A stretch of DNA of 64,000 nucleotides. It comes from Jaltomata sinuosa (taxonomy: Eukaryota > Streptophyta > Magnoliopsida > Solanales > Solanaceae). The DNA is taken from assembly GCA_003996215.1 (NCBI GenBank), contig QJPP01001735.1:493008-557007 (forward strand), in the 5' to 3' direction. Made by a program: the position numbers and the translations under genes. Below the pieces are notes generated by a model. The model searched no databases, was not told where the DNA came from, and saw only the letters and a program-made list of their open reading frames with translations. How positions within the stretch are numbered: the stretch's first letter is position 1; each line of letters begins with the position of its first letter. Shown here in pieces: positions 12,410 through 22,944 of the stretch.

Positions 12410-14290
12410 TAATATTATGGTATACCACTGATCAATATGATCTCACAATATTGTGTTTTCTCATAAAGGTATGAATTTAACATTATAATAATGATTTACA
12501 CTCTATCAATTTTTTTTGTTCTTATCACAATGACTCAAAAATTGAGAAATTAATTTCTCAAAATAAAGTGATTGATATAATAAATATCTAGTCAATTCAC
12601 TTTTTTACTAGTTGAAGTTAAAATAATTAGTTCAACTTCCATAGTAGAGTTAACAAATAGTAATTTACTTTTCTCATTTTTAACAAATAACACCAAATTT
12701 CTCATTTGCTTCAAATATAGCAGGATAAATTTTTTTATAACAAACCACAAACTTTTGTACCAAGTAAATATACATGATTTGCTTGTACCTGTTAAGTACT
12801 TCTACTGCACACACAATATCAAATCAAGTGCAAGTAGTCACATATCTCATTTTTTTGTATAGGTTAGCAAACTCTTTTTTTGTTTGTCACACCACTTTCA
12901 CATATTTGAATCAAAAGAAGTTGCAAGGCTCATACAATCTACAAAATTATATTTCACAATTTTTTCACCATAATGTGACATGTCAAGAAAAGTCACATCA
13001 CATGTTCTATAATATTTCTTATTCCAAGAATAAATTTATCTCACCCAAATATTTAATGTCAAATGGATACTCAATATTTTTCTTTTATCCATTCTTTGAT
13101 AACACTAATGTCAGAGTCAAATTTAAAGATATCAAATCATATGCAAATAATAACATGTGATTTATTTCAAGACAAATATATGCACTTTTAACACTCTTTT
13201 TAGAGCATTCTTAGAGATGCAAAAATCACATTTATTCATGATGAATTTTTTTACTCATTTCATTAATCTCCACTATTTCAATAATTTAATGAACATAAAT
13301 ATTCATGAAAAATATTAGATAAAAAGTTTTTTTACCTTTTCTCCTCAACAAGCTAAAAAGTTTTTTTTTACCTTTCCTCCGTTTGAGTTGAGCAGGTAGA
13401 AATACTTTACTTGTCTATCTCTTTCCTTCCATCTCTTGAAGAGTTCTAGTGACGTTGAAGCGAGGTGATGTTGAGATCTCCCATATTGATATCCGCAAAT
13501 TTTTAGACTGTAACAAAATTATGATTCTTCTTAAAATTATTGGTGTAATATACCACAATAATTAAATTACAGTTAAAAAATAAAATAAATAAAAATGAAT
13601 AAAAATATCTTCAGACTGAGGCGCGGATATCTCGCTCACTTTAAGGAGATTCAAGCCCACTGCGGCATAATCTACACTGATCCAGCAGTATCACCCTTGA
13701 CTTGTCCCCTCCAAGATACAACAACTCAACAACGTCGTCGTACAACTCAAGCAACTCCGGATTAGTTGAAGAGTCCAAAGCTCCACCAAAAGAACACCTT
13801 CCTTCAACACATAATTACTCTCTTTTGTATAGTGAATATAGTTGAAGACTTAGAATATTTTCTTTATCTCAACTCTCTCTTTCACTACACTAACCTCAAT
13901 ATATGAACACCACATAATATTTTTAAAACCAATTCACATCTTACAATATACTACTGCTCCTCTTTTTGCACTTTATTTTCTTCTTCTCAATATAACGCAA
14001 GACCATCACTATTTATAGATAAGAAAATATTTCTTGTAATCAATAGGATAAATGTGGGGTATTAAAGTGGATAGATGAAATGATAGATGTTACATAAGTT
14101 TCAAGACATAAAAAGGTAGAACATGGCAATAGTAATTACACAAGTTACATCAAAAAATGATGACCACATTCTTGTCAATTTATGCCCACTAACATAAAAA
14201 GATAATACAGTTTAATATTATAATTTTCATACTAAAATGCATAAACACCAATAGAGAGTAATATTTTTTTTAAAAAAAGAGAAAGGAGCT
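12410..14290. other. AT-rich intergenic or unassigned repeat DNA
   Basis: I cannot name a gene or element here. The left part (12410-13350) is strongly AT-rich. On the minus strand a TATA-like CTATAAATAG at about 14010-14020 is followed by a purine-rich leader-like stretch down to about 13640. This could be an old promoter or LTR; I see no coding region attached to it. Confidence 0.4.
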
Positions 14291-14296
14291 AAGGTA

Positions 14297-14570
14297 ATAG
14301 AAATATTGCAGGAGAGTACACACTACACACGCCTGATTGTCTTGGAAAAATCATCAACCAAGAGTCCAAGATTCGATCTGGGGCATAAAGGGTAAAACTG
14401 AACACCCTATACCATTGCACTACAAGTTTGCCTTGTGCTGAGGGGGTTCATTACTTAATATATACACTGAAAACGAAAATTTCACCCTACATACACAATG
14501 TAATTTTTTGATCGAGGGAGATTCGGATGAACCCCCTCAGTTTCATGTAGATCCGCCCCTAAATGAGAGA
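14297..14570 (-). repeat. SINE-like or other short dispersed repeat unit
   Basis: The stretch ends in 'gaaccccctcagtttcatgt' and 'gatccgcccct', phrases I associate with a common short Solanaceae repeat. The phrase 'acacaatgtaattttttgat' recurs in altered form 600 bp further on. Boundaries are rough. Confidence 0.4.
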
Positions 14571-14924
14571 CGAAGAACGGAGAGTAGAATCAAAAGAGAT
14601 TTTTCTAAAAAAAATCCGCTTTCAATTTTGACAGAGTTGTAGAATTTCTTTTAAGTTCTATTTAAAAAATTTAATGAAAAGTAAAAGAAAATTAACAGCA
14701 CATTAGTTGAGAATCCAATTGAGAATGGATACTTTTATTCTTTCAAAAGGTTTTTAAGTTGTAACTAGGTCACCAATTAAGGATTCTTTTTAAAGGTTTT
14801 TAAGTTGTAGCTAGGTCTCCAATTAAGAATTATTTTAATAATAAATAACAATCTTTTTTTAGCTATTACAACACAAAATTGCTTATCCTTCTCAATTAAT
14901 TTTTATTATTATTAAAAGAAAAAA

Positions 14925-15200
14925 ATGAGGCTGCACACAAGTTTCGTGCGTGAGGTTGGTTGTGTGAGTGACTGTGTTCCTTTCTAAAATTAAAAGGAGA
15001 AGACAGAGGTTCGAACCTGTGCGCATGGCTTTTCTTGAACACCCTTCATCACTAAGATATCTTGTCTGGTTGTGCAAAAGCTGTTCAAAACCACTATATG
15101 ATCCTACCGGTAGCATCTTACCCTATCTACACAATATAATTTTTTGACGAAAGATGTTCGACAGACCACTCTCAATACATTGTAGCACTGCCCTTGGGTG
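14925..15200. repeat. SINE-like unit with Pol III B-box match
   Basis: GGTTCGAACCTGTG at about 15008-15022 matches the tRNA-type B box. A later 'acacaatataattttttgac' resembles the unit at 14.3-14.6 kb. No clear A box or poly(A)/TTG tail is certain, so this is only SINE-like. Confidence 0.4.
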
Positions 15201-15335
15201 GGAGTAAGATTGAATTTTTTTTAATTAAATTTTGTCGGTCCATAGACCGGTTTTATTGATAAAAAGGAACCAAAATTGGCCCAATGCAAGTTCCAGGGTA
15301 AGGTAGGATAGGTGGGGTGGTGTAAGAAAAAAATT

Positions 15336-15585
15336 ATTTCATCCATTTTAATTTGTTTGGCCTAGTTTGACTTGGCATAAAATTTAAGAAAATAAAGATG
15401 ACTTTTGAATCTTGTGGTCTTAAATTAAATATATGTAAAATATACCAAAATACCCTTTAATCTTGTGGTCTTAAATATGCTATGTGAAAAAGTTAGAATT
15501 AAAGAGTTAATAAAAAGGAAAAAGGGTCATTTTCTTGAAACGCACTAAAAAAAAGTAGGCCAAATAAATTGAAATAAAGGGAGTA
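15336..15585. mobile_element. Stowaway-like MITE
   Basis: About 250 bp with terminal inverted repeats of roughly 25 bp: left 'cattttaatttgtttggcc', right 'ggccaaataaattgaaata' followed by AAGGGAGTA. The CTCCCT-type end and TA next to the ends fit the Tc1/mariner-derived Stowaway group. There is no coding region. Confidence 0.75.
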
Positions 15586-15850
15586 TTTTTTTTAAAAAAA
15601 AAATTGGGGTGGGCGGATGGGGTGGAAGTGGGGAGGTAGGGTGGGGTAAGGTGGGAAGGGCATAGGGGTGGGTGTAAAGGGGGGTGGGATGGGGTACATT
15701 TTTAAAAAAAAATAAAAAAATTTAAAAAAATTGAGGGAGGGAGGGGTAGAGGTGGAGGTGGGGTAGGGGTGGAGGTAGAATTTTTTTAAAAAACAATTAG
15801 AGTAGAGGTGGGGTAGGTAAGTGGGGGTGGGTAGAGGGGCGGGTGATTTT
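15580..15850 (+). repeat. G-rich tract alternating with T/A runs
   Basis: Runs such as GGGGTGGG and GGGTGGGGTAAGG recur and are separated three times by TTTTTTAAAAAA-like spacers. This is low-complexity, probably decayed minisatellite DNA with G-quadruplex-like spacing on the plus strand. Confidence 0.7.
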
Positions 15851-16540
15851 GAGATTGGGAGGAGACAATGTCACTTGTTTCCCATACTTTCAATAAAGAA
15901 GTCATTTTCCTTATTTTCAAGGTGTTTGTTATTCTAAAAAATAATATTTTTTAAATATTTTAATCAAACGAACATGAGAAAATAGGAAAAATATTTTCCT
16001 CCACACCGAACACACCCCAAGTGTAATTGATTTTCAAAACTAATAAGGGTTGATTTGGGGGAAAAACCAAAGCGGTTATTATAATTTTTAAATTTAGTAG
16101 GCTTTGAATTATTTTTTTTAAAAAAAAAAAACTTAACCAGTATTCACTTGGACTTGATATTATTGAGTTAATTCCACATATGATTATCTAAGTATTAAAA
16201 ATTTCACTAAAGTCAATTTTAAAATTTTCGTCTCCACTAGTATTCGTAGCTATGTGCGAAAAAGATTTAGAGATAAATATCATAAAATAATGTTATCTTA
16301 TTTTCTTTACGACATTTAATTTTTATTATTTGATGAATTGAAATTTAAAACATTTGATCCATGACTATTGATTAGAAGGCCACCAGGGTAGAAAAATTGT
16401 TTTCCCCATGTTAAATTATCGTAAGATCATGCATTACGTGCAATAAGATCAAGAAGTTGTTGATGACATGGTCAAGCTTGACTTTGCTTTTCCTCACCTT
16501 ATCACCTGTCATCAAGCCTCCTACCCAATATTTTTCAGTC
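15851..16540. other. Unassigned AT-rich stretch
   Basis: No gene seen. A phrase near 15985-16020 ('cctccacaccgaacacaccc') looks like the end of a common plant short repeat. Base composition changes near 16440-16540, which I take as the left edge of the mitochondrial insert. Confidence 0.4.
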
Positions 16541-18037
16541 AATTTGGAATAGACTCATCTCTAGACTTCGCAATTTCGTGAGAAAGACCCATGCCCCCGC
16601 TTATGGCTTTCATACCATCCATACGTGCTCCTCTTCTCTCGCCCGCCCGACATTTCCTTAGCATCGCAAGGAGGAAGAAGCATTTATACTGAAAGATAAA
16701 AAGGTGCTGCATGTATAAGTCCAAAAGAGCTATAATGACTCCCGAAATAGAATTGGAAGAGCAAGACGGGCTAGTGCTGGCACATTAACATGATATTCAA
16801 TTTGTGATAACGATGACAGATAAACCTGATAATAGTCTTACTTGTCCCCAATCAGGTCACCCTAGGTCACTGAAGAGTCGTCCAACTTCTTAGTGACCGA
16901 ATAAGAGAGGTTTTTACCGCTTTCTCTTCTCTCTAGCACTCTCGAACTGATCATCTTGCTGCAATAAATCAAGCTTAGGAATGAATCTAATGAAAGTTTA
17001 GGTCTCTGTTCCTTTAAAAGATTATTCTTTCCTCCTCGGCCAAAGAAAAATGGTGTGTGGGAGAAAGAATTCTAAAAAGAGAGAAAATTTCATCCACCAA
17101 GTAGGACATAGTGCGACCTCTAAGCAATTGGGGGTTATCGCTCATCTCTTGGAGGTCCCTCCCATCAGAAAACTTTTCCTGTTCCATTAGCATAGCTAAA
17201 CTTGAATAGGATGAATCAGTCTCAGGAAAAGTAAGCCTTTTTTCCTTGATTGAATCTGGCTTCGTTGCGCCCTGAATAAATCAAAAAGCTTATTGATTTG
17301 ACTAATCCCATTTCATTTATTTGGGCGAGAGGGAGGTTGTGAGTCGCTTGGGCTATGGATTTTTCCATTGGTTGATTCTCAAAATTGAAAAAAAAAATAG
17401 TCCCAGACCCACAAATGAATAGGAAACGAGGCAAGGGTCCTTCGAGGGGAAAAAAGGGGTGGGGCATTGTTCGAGGGGGGGGGGTTGTGCAACTTTAGAA
17501 AGTAGAGTATGACTTTCTGAAATTCTCTCGAACCTTTTCTATCTATCTTTAGAATTAGGGGAGAGAAAGTTAATATGATATTTGCATTGGTTTTTCCAAT
17601 GAAACTAAGCACTTTTCTTCTTTCTTATTCGAAAGGCTTAGTCCCACACCCTCACTTCAATGATGGGAACAAACTCCACACTCCGGTGCTCCAATCAACC
17701 ATAGTTCTCCGCCTTACTATATCTATAATAGTGGTCGATCATTTGGGAGTTACTTTCGTAACTTAACGTAATTTTATGTTCACACGGTGATATTCTATCT
17801 TTCCAAGAGTACTACCCTATACGTAGTCTATGTCTTGGTAGCATACTTGAAAGGATATAGACACAGGCGGTAGAGGGGTCTCTCACTTTGATTCCTGCCC
17901 CGTTAGCATCTACGATCCTAGATAAAGGATTAGTCCATTAGGTCTTTTTCGGTCCAGAGCCGGCTGGTAATGGACCTACTTACCTTGCTTGTAAACCTGT
18001 TGTAGAACTCACCCTTGTTCTATTTGTTTGGTGGTTG

Positions 18038-18347
18038 CTACCAAAACAATTTCTTTATTCCCATCAAAGGACCTAGAGATGCTAATCCACAAAAACGAAT
18101 ACAAGAAATTTTGAAGAACTCATATACGGAACGAGGGCGGCTCGTGTCAATACATCAGTTTCTTACTCGTGCAAAAGAAATCTTTCCTGGGAACTTGGAT
18201 AACAACTAATGATATTTGTCCTGCATATCATTAGGAAGATCGGGATCTTTACATAGGAATTTATAAAAGCATTTGTCTCAATTCATATTTAGCCTAGACG
18301 CGAGTAATCTACGTTTGTGATCTCGTATATTTTGCTTCTCCTACATC
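18038..18347 (-). pseudogene. rps14: Mitochondrial ribosomal protein S14 pseudogene
   Basis: Minus-strand translation gives NIRDHKRRLLA, then CKDPDLPNDMQDKY, SFARVRN, RPRSVYEFFKIS and GLASLGPLMGIKKLFW. This is the full length of plant mitochondrial S14, a protein of the small subunit of the mitochondrial ribosome. Codon 2 is TAG (ATG TAG GAG AAG), and further in-frame stops follow. The start lies one base past the rpl5 stop, as in the mitochondrial cluster. The plus-strand ORF at 18015-18209 is an antisense shadow. rps14 is a pseudogene in several plant mitochondria, so part of the decay may predate transfer; it is non-functional here either way. Confidence 0.9.
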
Positions 18348-18348
18348 T

Positions 18349-18895
18349 TACTGAATTTCCCTCCTCATCTTTTTGAAAAAAGCCACTCCACAAAGGTAAG
18401 TCTCATCTTGTATGTTGGCCGAAGTTACAATAGTAACATTGAACCCTCGAATATGTTAGAAGATATCAAAATGATCTTCCAATTAGGGGGAGAATTCGCA
18501 AAATTCCATTTCCATCAAGAACTAAATTGACCTTTCCCTTATTTTGAGTGGAGAATATAACAGAGACATTATGGTGGATATTCTGACCAAAATATGTGAC
18601 ATTCTATTCCCTCAGAGAGTTCTTTATCATGCTAGGTCACTGACATATCCTTTTTATTTGACCCCAAGAATTGATTGGACCGAAATGACTTTCCTGTTGA
18701 AGCCCTTTGTGACTGTATTATTTTCTGATTGAATGGAATCTCCATATCCAATTTACCATTTTTGATAGAAGGTGTTTTCTTTGTTACTACTATTATTTTA
18801 CACGATCCAGGAACTTCCATAATATTGGCGTGATTCGATTAATGCAAAGGATCCTGCCGTGATATATCCTCATAATGAAAATAGAGTGGAAACAT
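18349..18895 (-). pseudogene. rpl5: Mitochondrial ribosomal protein L5 pseudogene
   Basis: The minus strand reads MFPLYFHYEDISRQDPL at the start, then (after an indel near 18840) [36 protein letters not shown] and EFCEFSP, matching plant mitochondrial L5 of the large ribosomal subunit over its whole length. It carries stops (two adjacent after GYVSDLA) and several small indels, so it cannot be expressed. Upstream sequence to 19214 is probably the mitochondrial leader. The gene ends at TAA (18349-18351) directly before rps14. Confidence 0.92.
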
Positions 18896-19214
18896 GACTT
18901 GATCCATAATGAGTATTGGATTGAAGTTCTTTTAAAGAAGACTTCCAACTCCTATCCCGAAGATACAAAGCGCCCAGTCCTCTTCTCTTGTGTCTAAGTG
19001 TAGTGTAGTGTGGTGAGGTTTTGCCTCAAAGGAAGAGTGGGAAATTGGGATAACAAAAGGCAAAAATTATGCTTATTCAAGAAAGAGATTATAGTCCTTT
19101 AGGCGCTTTCAACCCGCCGAAATGGAAGGCTTTGCACTGTACCCAACTGGAGAATCTCCTTCAGGTGCAAAGCATAAGTCCTTTCACTAAGAGCTTCTCC
19201 CTTGTTCAACCTTT

Positions 19215-21395
19215 GACACTACCCATGGACAACCTGCTAAGTGTATCAGCCACTACATTGGCCTTACTCAGATGGTAAAGCACACTCATGTCACAGTCCT
19301 TAAGGAGCTCAAGACACCTTCTCTGGCGAAGATTCAATTCCTTCTGAGTGAACACATATTGGAGGATCTTATGGTCGGTAAACACATCCACATGAACACC
19401 ATATAAGTAGTATCTTCAAATCTTCAAAGCAAAAATCACGGCTGTTAACTCAAGATCATGAGTCAGGTAGTTCTTCTCATGAATCTTAAGTTGTCTGGAA
19501 ACATAGGCGATAACCTTGCCATGCTGGATTAGAATACATATTGAGCCACCTCTAGATGCATCAAAATACACAACAAAGCCATCTAAACCCTATGGTAGAG
19601 ACAAAACTGGAGTTGTGGTCAACCTAGTCTTCAATTCTTGAAAATTATTTCACACTCATCAGACCAGTAAAAAATAATTTTTTTCTGAGTCAATCTGGTT
19701 AATGGGTCAACTATGGATGAAAACCCCTCAACGAATCTCCTGTAGTACCCAGCCAAACCCAAAAAACTCTTAATGTCTGTCGGAAAAGTGGGTCTAGGCC
19801 AGCTTTTTACTAATATTATTTTTGTGAATCCACTCAAGTGCCTTCCTTAGATATTACATGACCTATAAAAGCAACTGATTGCAACCAGAACACACACTTG
19901 CTGAATTTGGCAAATAACTGGCGGTCTCTAAGAGTTTGCAGCACAACCCTCAAATGGTTTGCATGCTCCTCCTCACTCCGAGAGTAGATAAGAATGTCAT
20001 CTAAAAGACAATGATGAACATGTCAAGATACTTCTTGAACACCCTGCTCATCAAATCCATAAAAGTTGCAGGAGCATTCGTTAGTCCAAAATACATAACC
20101 ACAAATTCATAGTGACCATACCGAGTTTTGAAGGCTATCTTTGGAATGTCACACTCTCTAACTCTTAGCTGATGATAACCAGATCTGAGATAAATCTTGG
20201 AGAAATAGTTGGAACCATGAAGCTGGTCGAAAAAGTCATCAATCCTAGAGATAGGATACTTATTCTTGATTTTGACCTTGTTTAACTGACGTTAGTCGAT
20301 GCACATTCTGAGGGAACCATCTTTCTTATGCAAGAAGAGAACTGGAGCACCCAATGGAGATATGCTGGATCTGATAAAACCTTTGTCTAGGAGGTCTTTT
20401 AACTGATCTTTCAATTCTTTAAGCTCGACTGGAGCCATTCTATAAGAAGGAATAGATATGGGCTGCGTATCTGGGAGAAGGTCTATCCCAATATTAATCT
20501 CCCGCTCAAGAGGGACTCCGGGTAGATCCTCAGAAAATACTTTAGGAAATTTATTTACTACTAGAACTGACTGGAGAGATAGGGTTTTCGACTCACAATC
20601 CATAACCCAAACTATATGATAGACATACCCTTTAGAGATCATTCTTTTAGCTTTGAGAAAAGATATGAAGTGACCCTTTAATGATGGAGGACTACCCCAC
20701 CATTCTAAGACAGGTTCATTAGGAAACTTAAAGCTTAGGACTCTGGTTTTGTAGTTGACTAAGGAATAATAGGCATTTATCAAATCCATGCCAAGAATGT
20801 TGTCAAAATCTGCCATGTCTAATTCCAATAAATTTGCTAGGGTGACTCTATGGAGGACTGTGATTGGGCAATTTCTGTATACCCTCTTAGCTAGGACTGA
20901 CTCACCAACTGGAGTAGAGAGACAGAAGAGTGCTACAAGTTATTCAGAACTAACTCCAAACTTACAAGCAATATAGAGGGTCACAAAAGACAATGAAGCC
21001 CATTGGTCTAGCAAAGCATAAACATCAATAGAGAAGACTCGTAACATACCAGTGACTACATCAGGTGAGTCCTCCTGGTCATGGCAAGATGACATATCAT
21101 CGAGATGATTTTGTCACTCACTGCCACCTGTGCTAGAAGTGGCACCCTGCTGAGTTGGGCGACCTACTGGAGCTACTGAAGTAGTACCCTGAGCCCTGCC
21201 ACCTCCACTGTTCTATCTGGCTGAGGGGCAATCCTTAATCTTATGACCCATTTGTCCATATTGAAAACATCCACTCATGCCATAAATGCACTCTCCAAGG
21301 TGATTCTTACCAAACTTGTTGCAAATAGGGTAGGGAATCTCCTTCATAATATTTCCCTGAGAACGAGCGCCTGTTGCCCTAAATATCTGACCATG
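19215..21395 (-). pseudogene. Element E pol: zinc knuckle, protease, RT, RNase H
   Basis: Minus strand, from 21395 down. First a knuckle CFQYGQMGHKIKDC, with Tyr in place of the second Cys. Then a degraded protease (LLDQWASLSFVT; the usual D-x-G is altered), then the reverse transcriptase N-part ([40 protein letters not shown] near 20290-20510). A frameshifted remnant of the catalytic YxDD region (LLDDILIYS near 19985-20005) follows, then the RT connection and RNase H ending VVADTLSRLSMGSV. The polyprotein would copy element RNA into DNA. Integrase is absent because the sequence passes into mitochondrial DNA. Stops and frameshifts make it non-functional. Confidence 0.88.
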
Positions 21396-22819
21396 TGATA
21401 AGTTGGTAATCTACCAACTTATTAAGCCTTTGTTCTTGAAAATTTGCCATGTTTTGGTAAGATTTAAAGGTACTTATTGTCTTTATTGATGCAAATGCAG
21501 GTAATCTTGATCAAATATAGAAAACAAGGAATTAGACCCAAAAGAGCTCAAAAAGAGATGAAGTGTGAAGGTGATCAAAAGCAATGAAGAATCTGCCAAG
21601 AGGTGTGGCCACCGTGAAAAGTGCAAAATAGATGGTGCAGACCACACCTCCCTTCGTATGACACCCAACAACTGTTGAAGTTACTGGTTGACTGGAGTGA
21701 AGCCATACGACACACATAATACGTGGTGCGATTTTATGACATGTCGCATGTCGCGTTGCACCACACCTGAGGGGCAAATATATCAACTTCTTAGTGATAT
21801 TTTGGGAAACTTCTAAAAACCTTTTTGTGGTGTGTATTTGGTAGTTTTAGACACAATATTGAATAGTTTTCCATAGAGAGAGGTTCTCAAGGAAGATAGT
21901 GAGTGACTTTATATTTCTCATCTTCTACCTTGAGAATCCATTATTGTTGTACCAAATTGAGCTTGGATCTTGGATATTGGCTTAAATATGAATGGAAATT
22001 TGAATTACCTACTTGGTATAATCTCTTATTTTCTTAGTATGGGTGTCTAATTTCCTTGTTCAGGGGTATGTGTATGATGGGTATTTGAATTTAGGTATGA
22101 GTCTTCTGAATTGTGTTTATAATTGCTAAATTGATATGGGTCTACTGGATTTTCCATGTTTTAACTATAAAATTAATGGTTGCAAACACTAGTTGAGCAT
22201 ACTTGGTTGTGTTCTTGCTTGAAAGAGGAGTTCATGATTTCATATGAGAATTCGATAGTGGGAACTTGGGATTTCTATCTAGATTGAGGCTAGAAAAAGC
22301 TCAATTGCCGGAAAATACCCATTTAATAGTCTAAGCTAGAAATGGTATGACTTCTTCAGGCTTGAATTAGTTGGTTTGAGTTGAACCCATGCTGTTTGAA
22401 TAAAGACCATTGGATAAATGTTTAGAAGTTTAAAAAATTGACATTCATGACTAAAATCAATGCTATCCATATTGCTTGTTAATAATTTGCATAATTGAGC
22501 AAGTACCCTAACCCCCATTCGAATTCCATCGGAAACATACCCCTAATCATCCTCTTATTTGATTACAAATCCCCTATTTTCTTTGATTTCTTGTTTTAAT
22601 TGCCATTTCATTAAATTCCTAAATCCTTACTCTCCCTAATTTTTACTTTAAGTTTATTGAACAATTACTCTCTTATTGATTGACATATGACAGTTTATTT
22701 GTGACTTATCATAACCATTCTCTGTAAGATGGACTCCGATACCCGTCAGGAATATCAATTTTATTTTTCTCTGACGATCGCTACCACCTCCTATTGGAGA
22801 ATGTTTTTGAGCATTATCA
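21396..22819 (+). repeat. 5' LTR of element F
   Basis: 1424 bp, starts TGATAAGTTGG and ends GCATTATCA. It matches 29670-31091 along its length. The dyad array with GTGCGG/CCGCAC-like words lies at about 21595-21775. The U5 block with 'cattctctgt' is close to the end. Confidence 0.93.
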
Positions 22820-22823
22820 AAAA

Positions 22824-22841
22824 TGGCGCAGTTGCCTGGGA
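22824..22841 (+). other. Primer binding site of element F
   Basis: TGGCGCAGTTGCCTGGGA, four bases after the LTR. It is a mutated form of TGGCGCCGTTGCCGGGGA, the tRNA-Asp-type site used by Athila-like elements. Confidence 0.85.
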
Positions 22842-22944
22842 ATAGTTTTTGAGTAGCCATTAGATTGTCATTTGATATCACTTTGTGTAGTTTTTGTTCA
22901 TTTTTACTTTGTTTTGCTGTTTTTGATTGTTGAACAGGGCACCC

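Larger units (their letters stand above)
16540..19214 (-). other. Nuclear mitochondrial DNA insert (NUMT)
   Basis: The segment carries decayed minus-strand copies of mitochondrial rpl5 and rps14 in the order and near-zero spacing of the plant mitochondrial rpl5-rps14 cluster. About 320 bp upstream of rpl5 is included. The right edge is sharp: at 19214 the sequence changes in mid-codon to the RNase H region of element E. The left part (16540-18000) has mitochondrial-like composition but I recognise no gene; cob, the usual next gene, is not seen. The left edge is uncertain by a few hundred bases. Confidence 0.75.

Noticed and set aside
12774..13160. 128-codon ORF in AT-rich DNA
   Set aside because: Low-complexity, Phe/Tyr/Asn-rich translation with no recognisable domain; open by base composition and without supporting context.
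15000..15030. Possible tRNA gene from the GGTTCGAACC word
   Set aside because: No acceptor or anticodon arms fit; a SINE-like B box is the better reading.
17222..17612. Overlapping minus-strand ORFs in the mitochondrial-like stretch
   Set aside because: No known mitochondrial protein recognised; they cross poly-purine and poly-C runs.
18015..18209. Plus-strand ORF in the NUMT
   Set aside because: It is the reverse complement of the rps14 pseudogene, which explains its apparent complexity.
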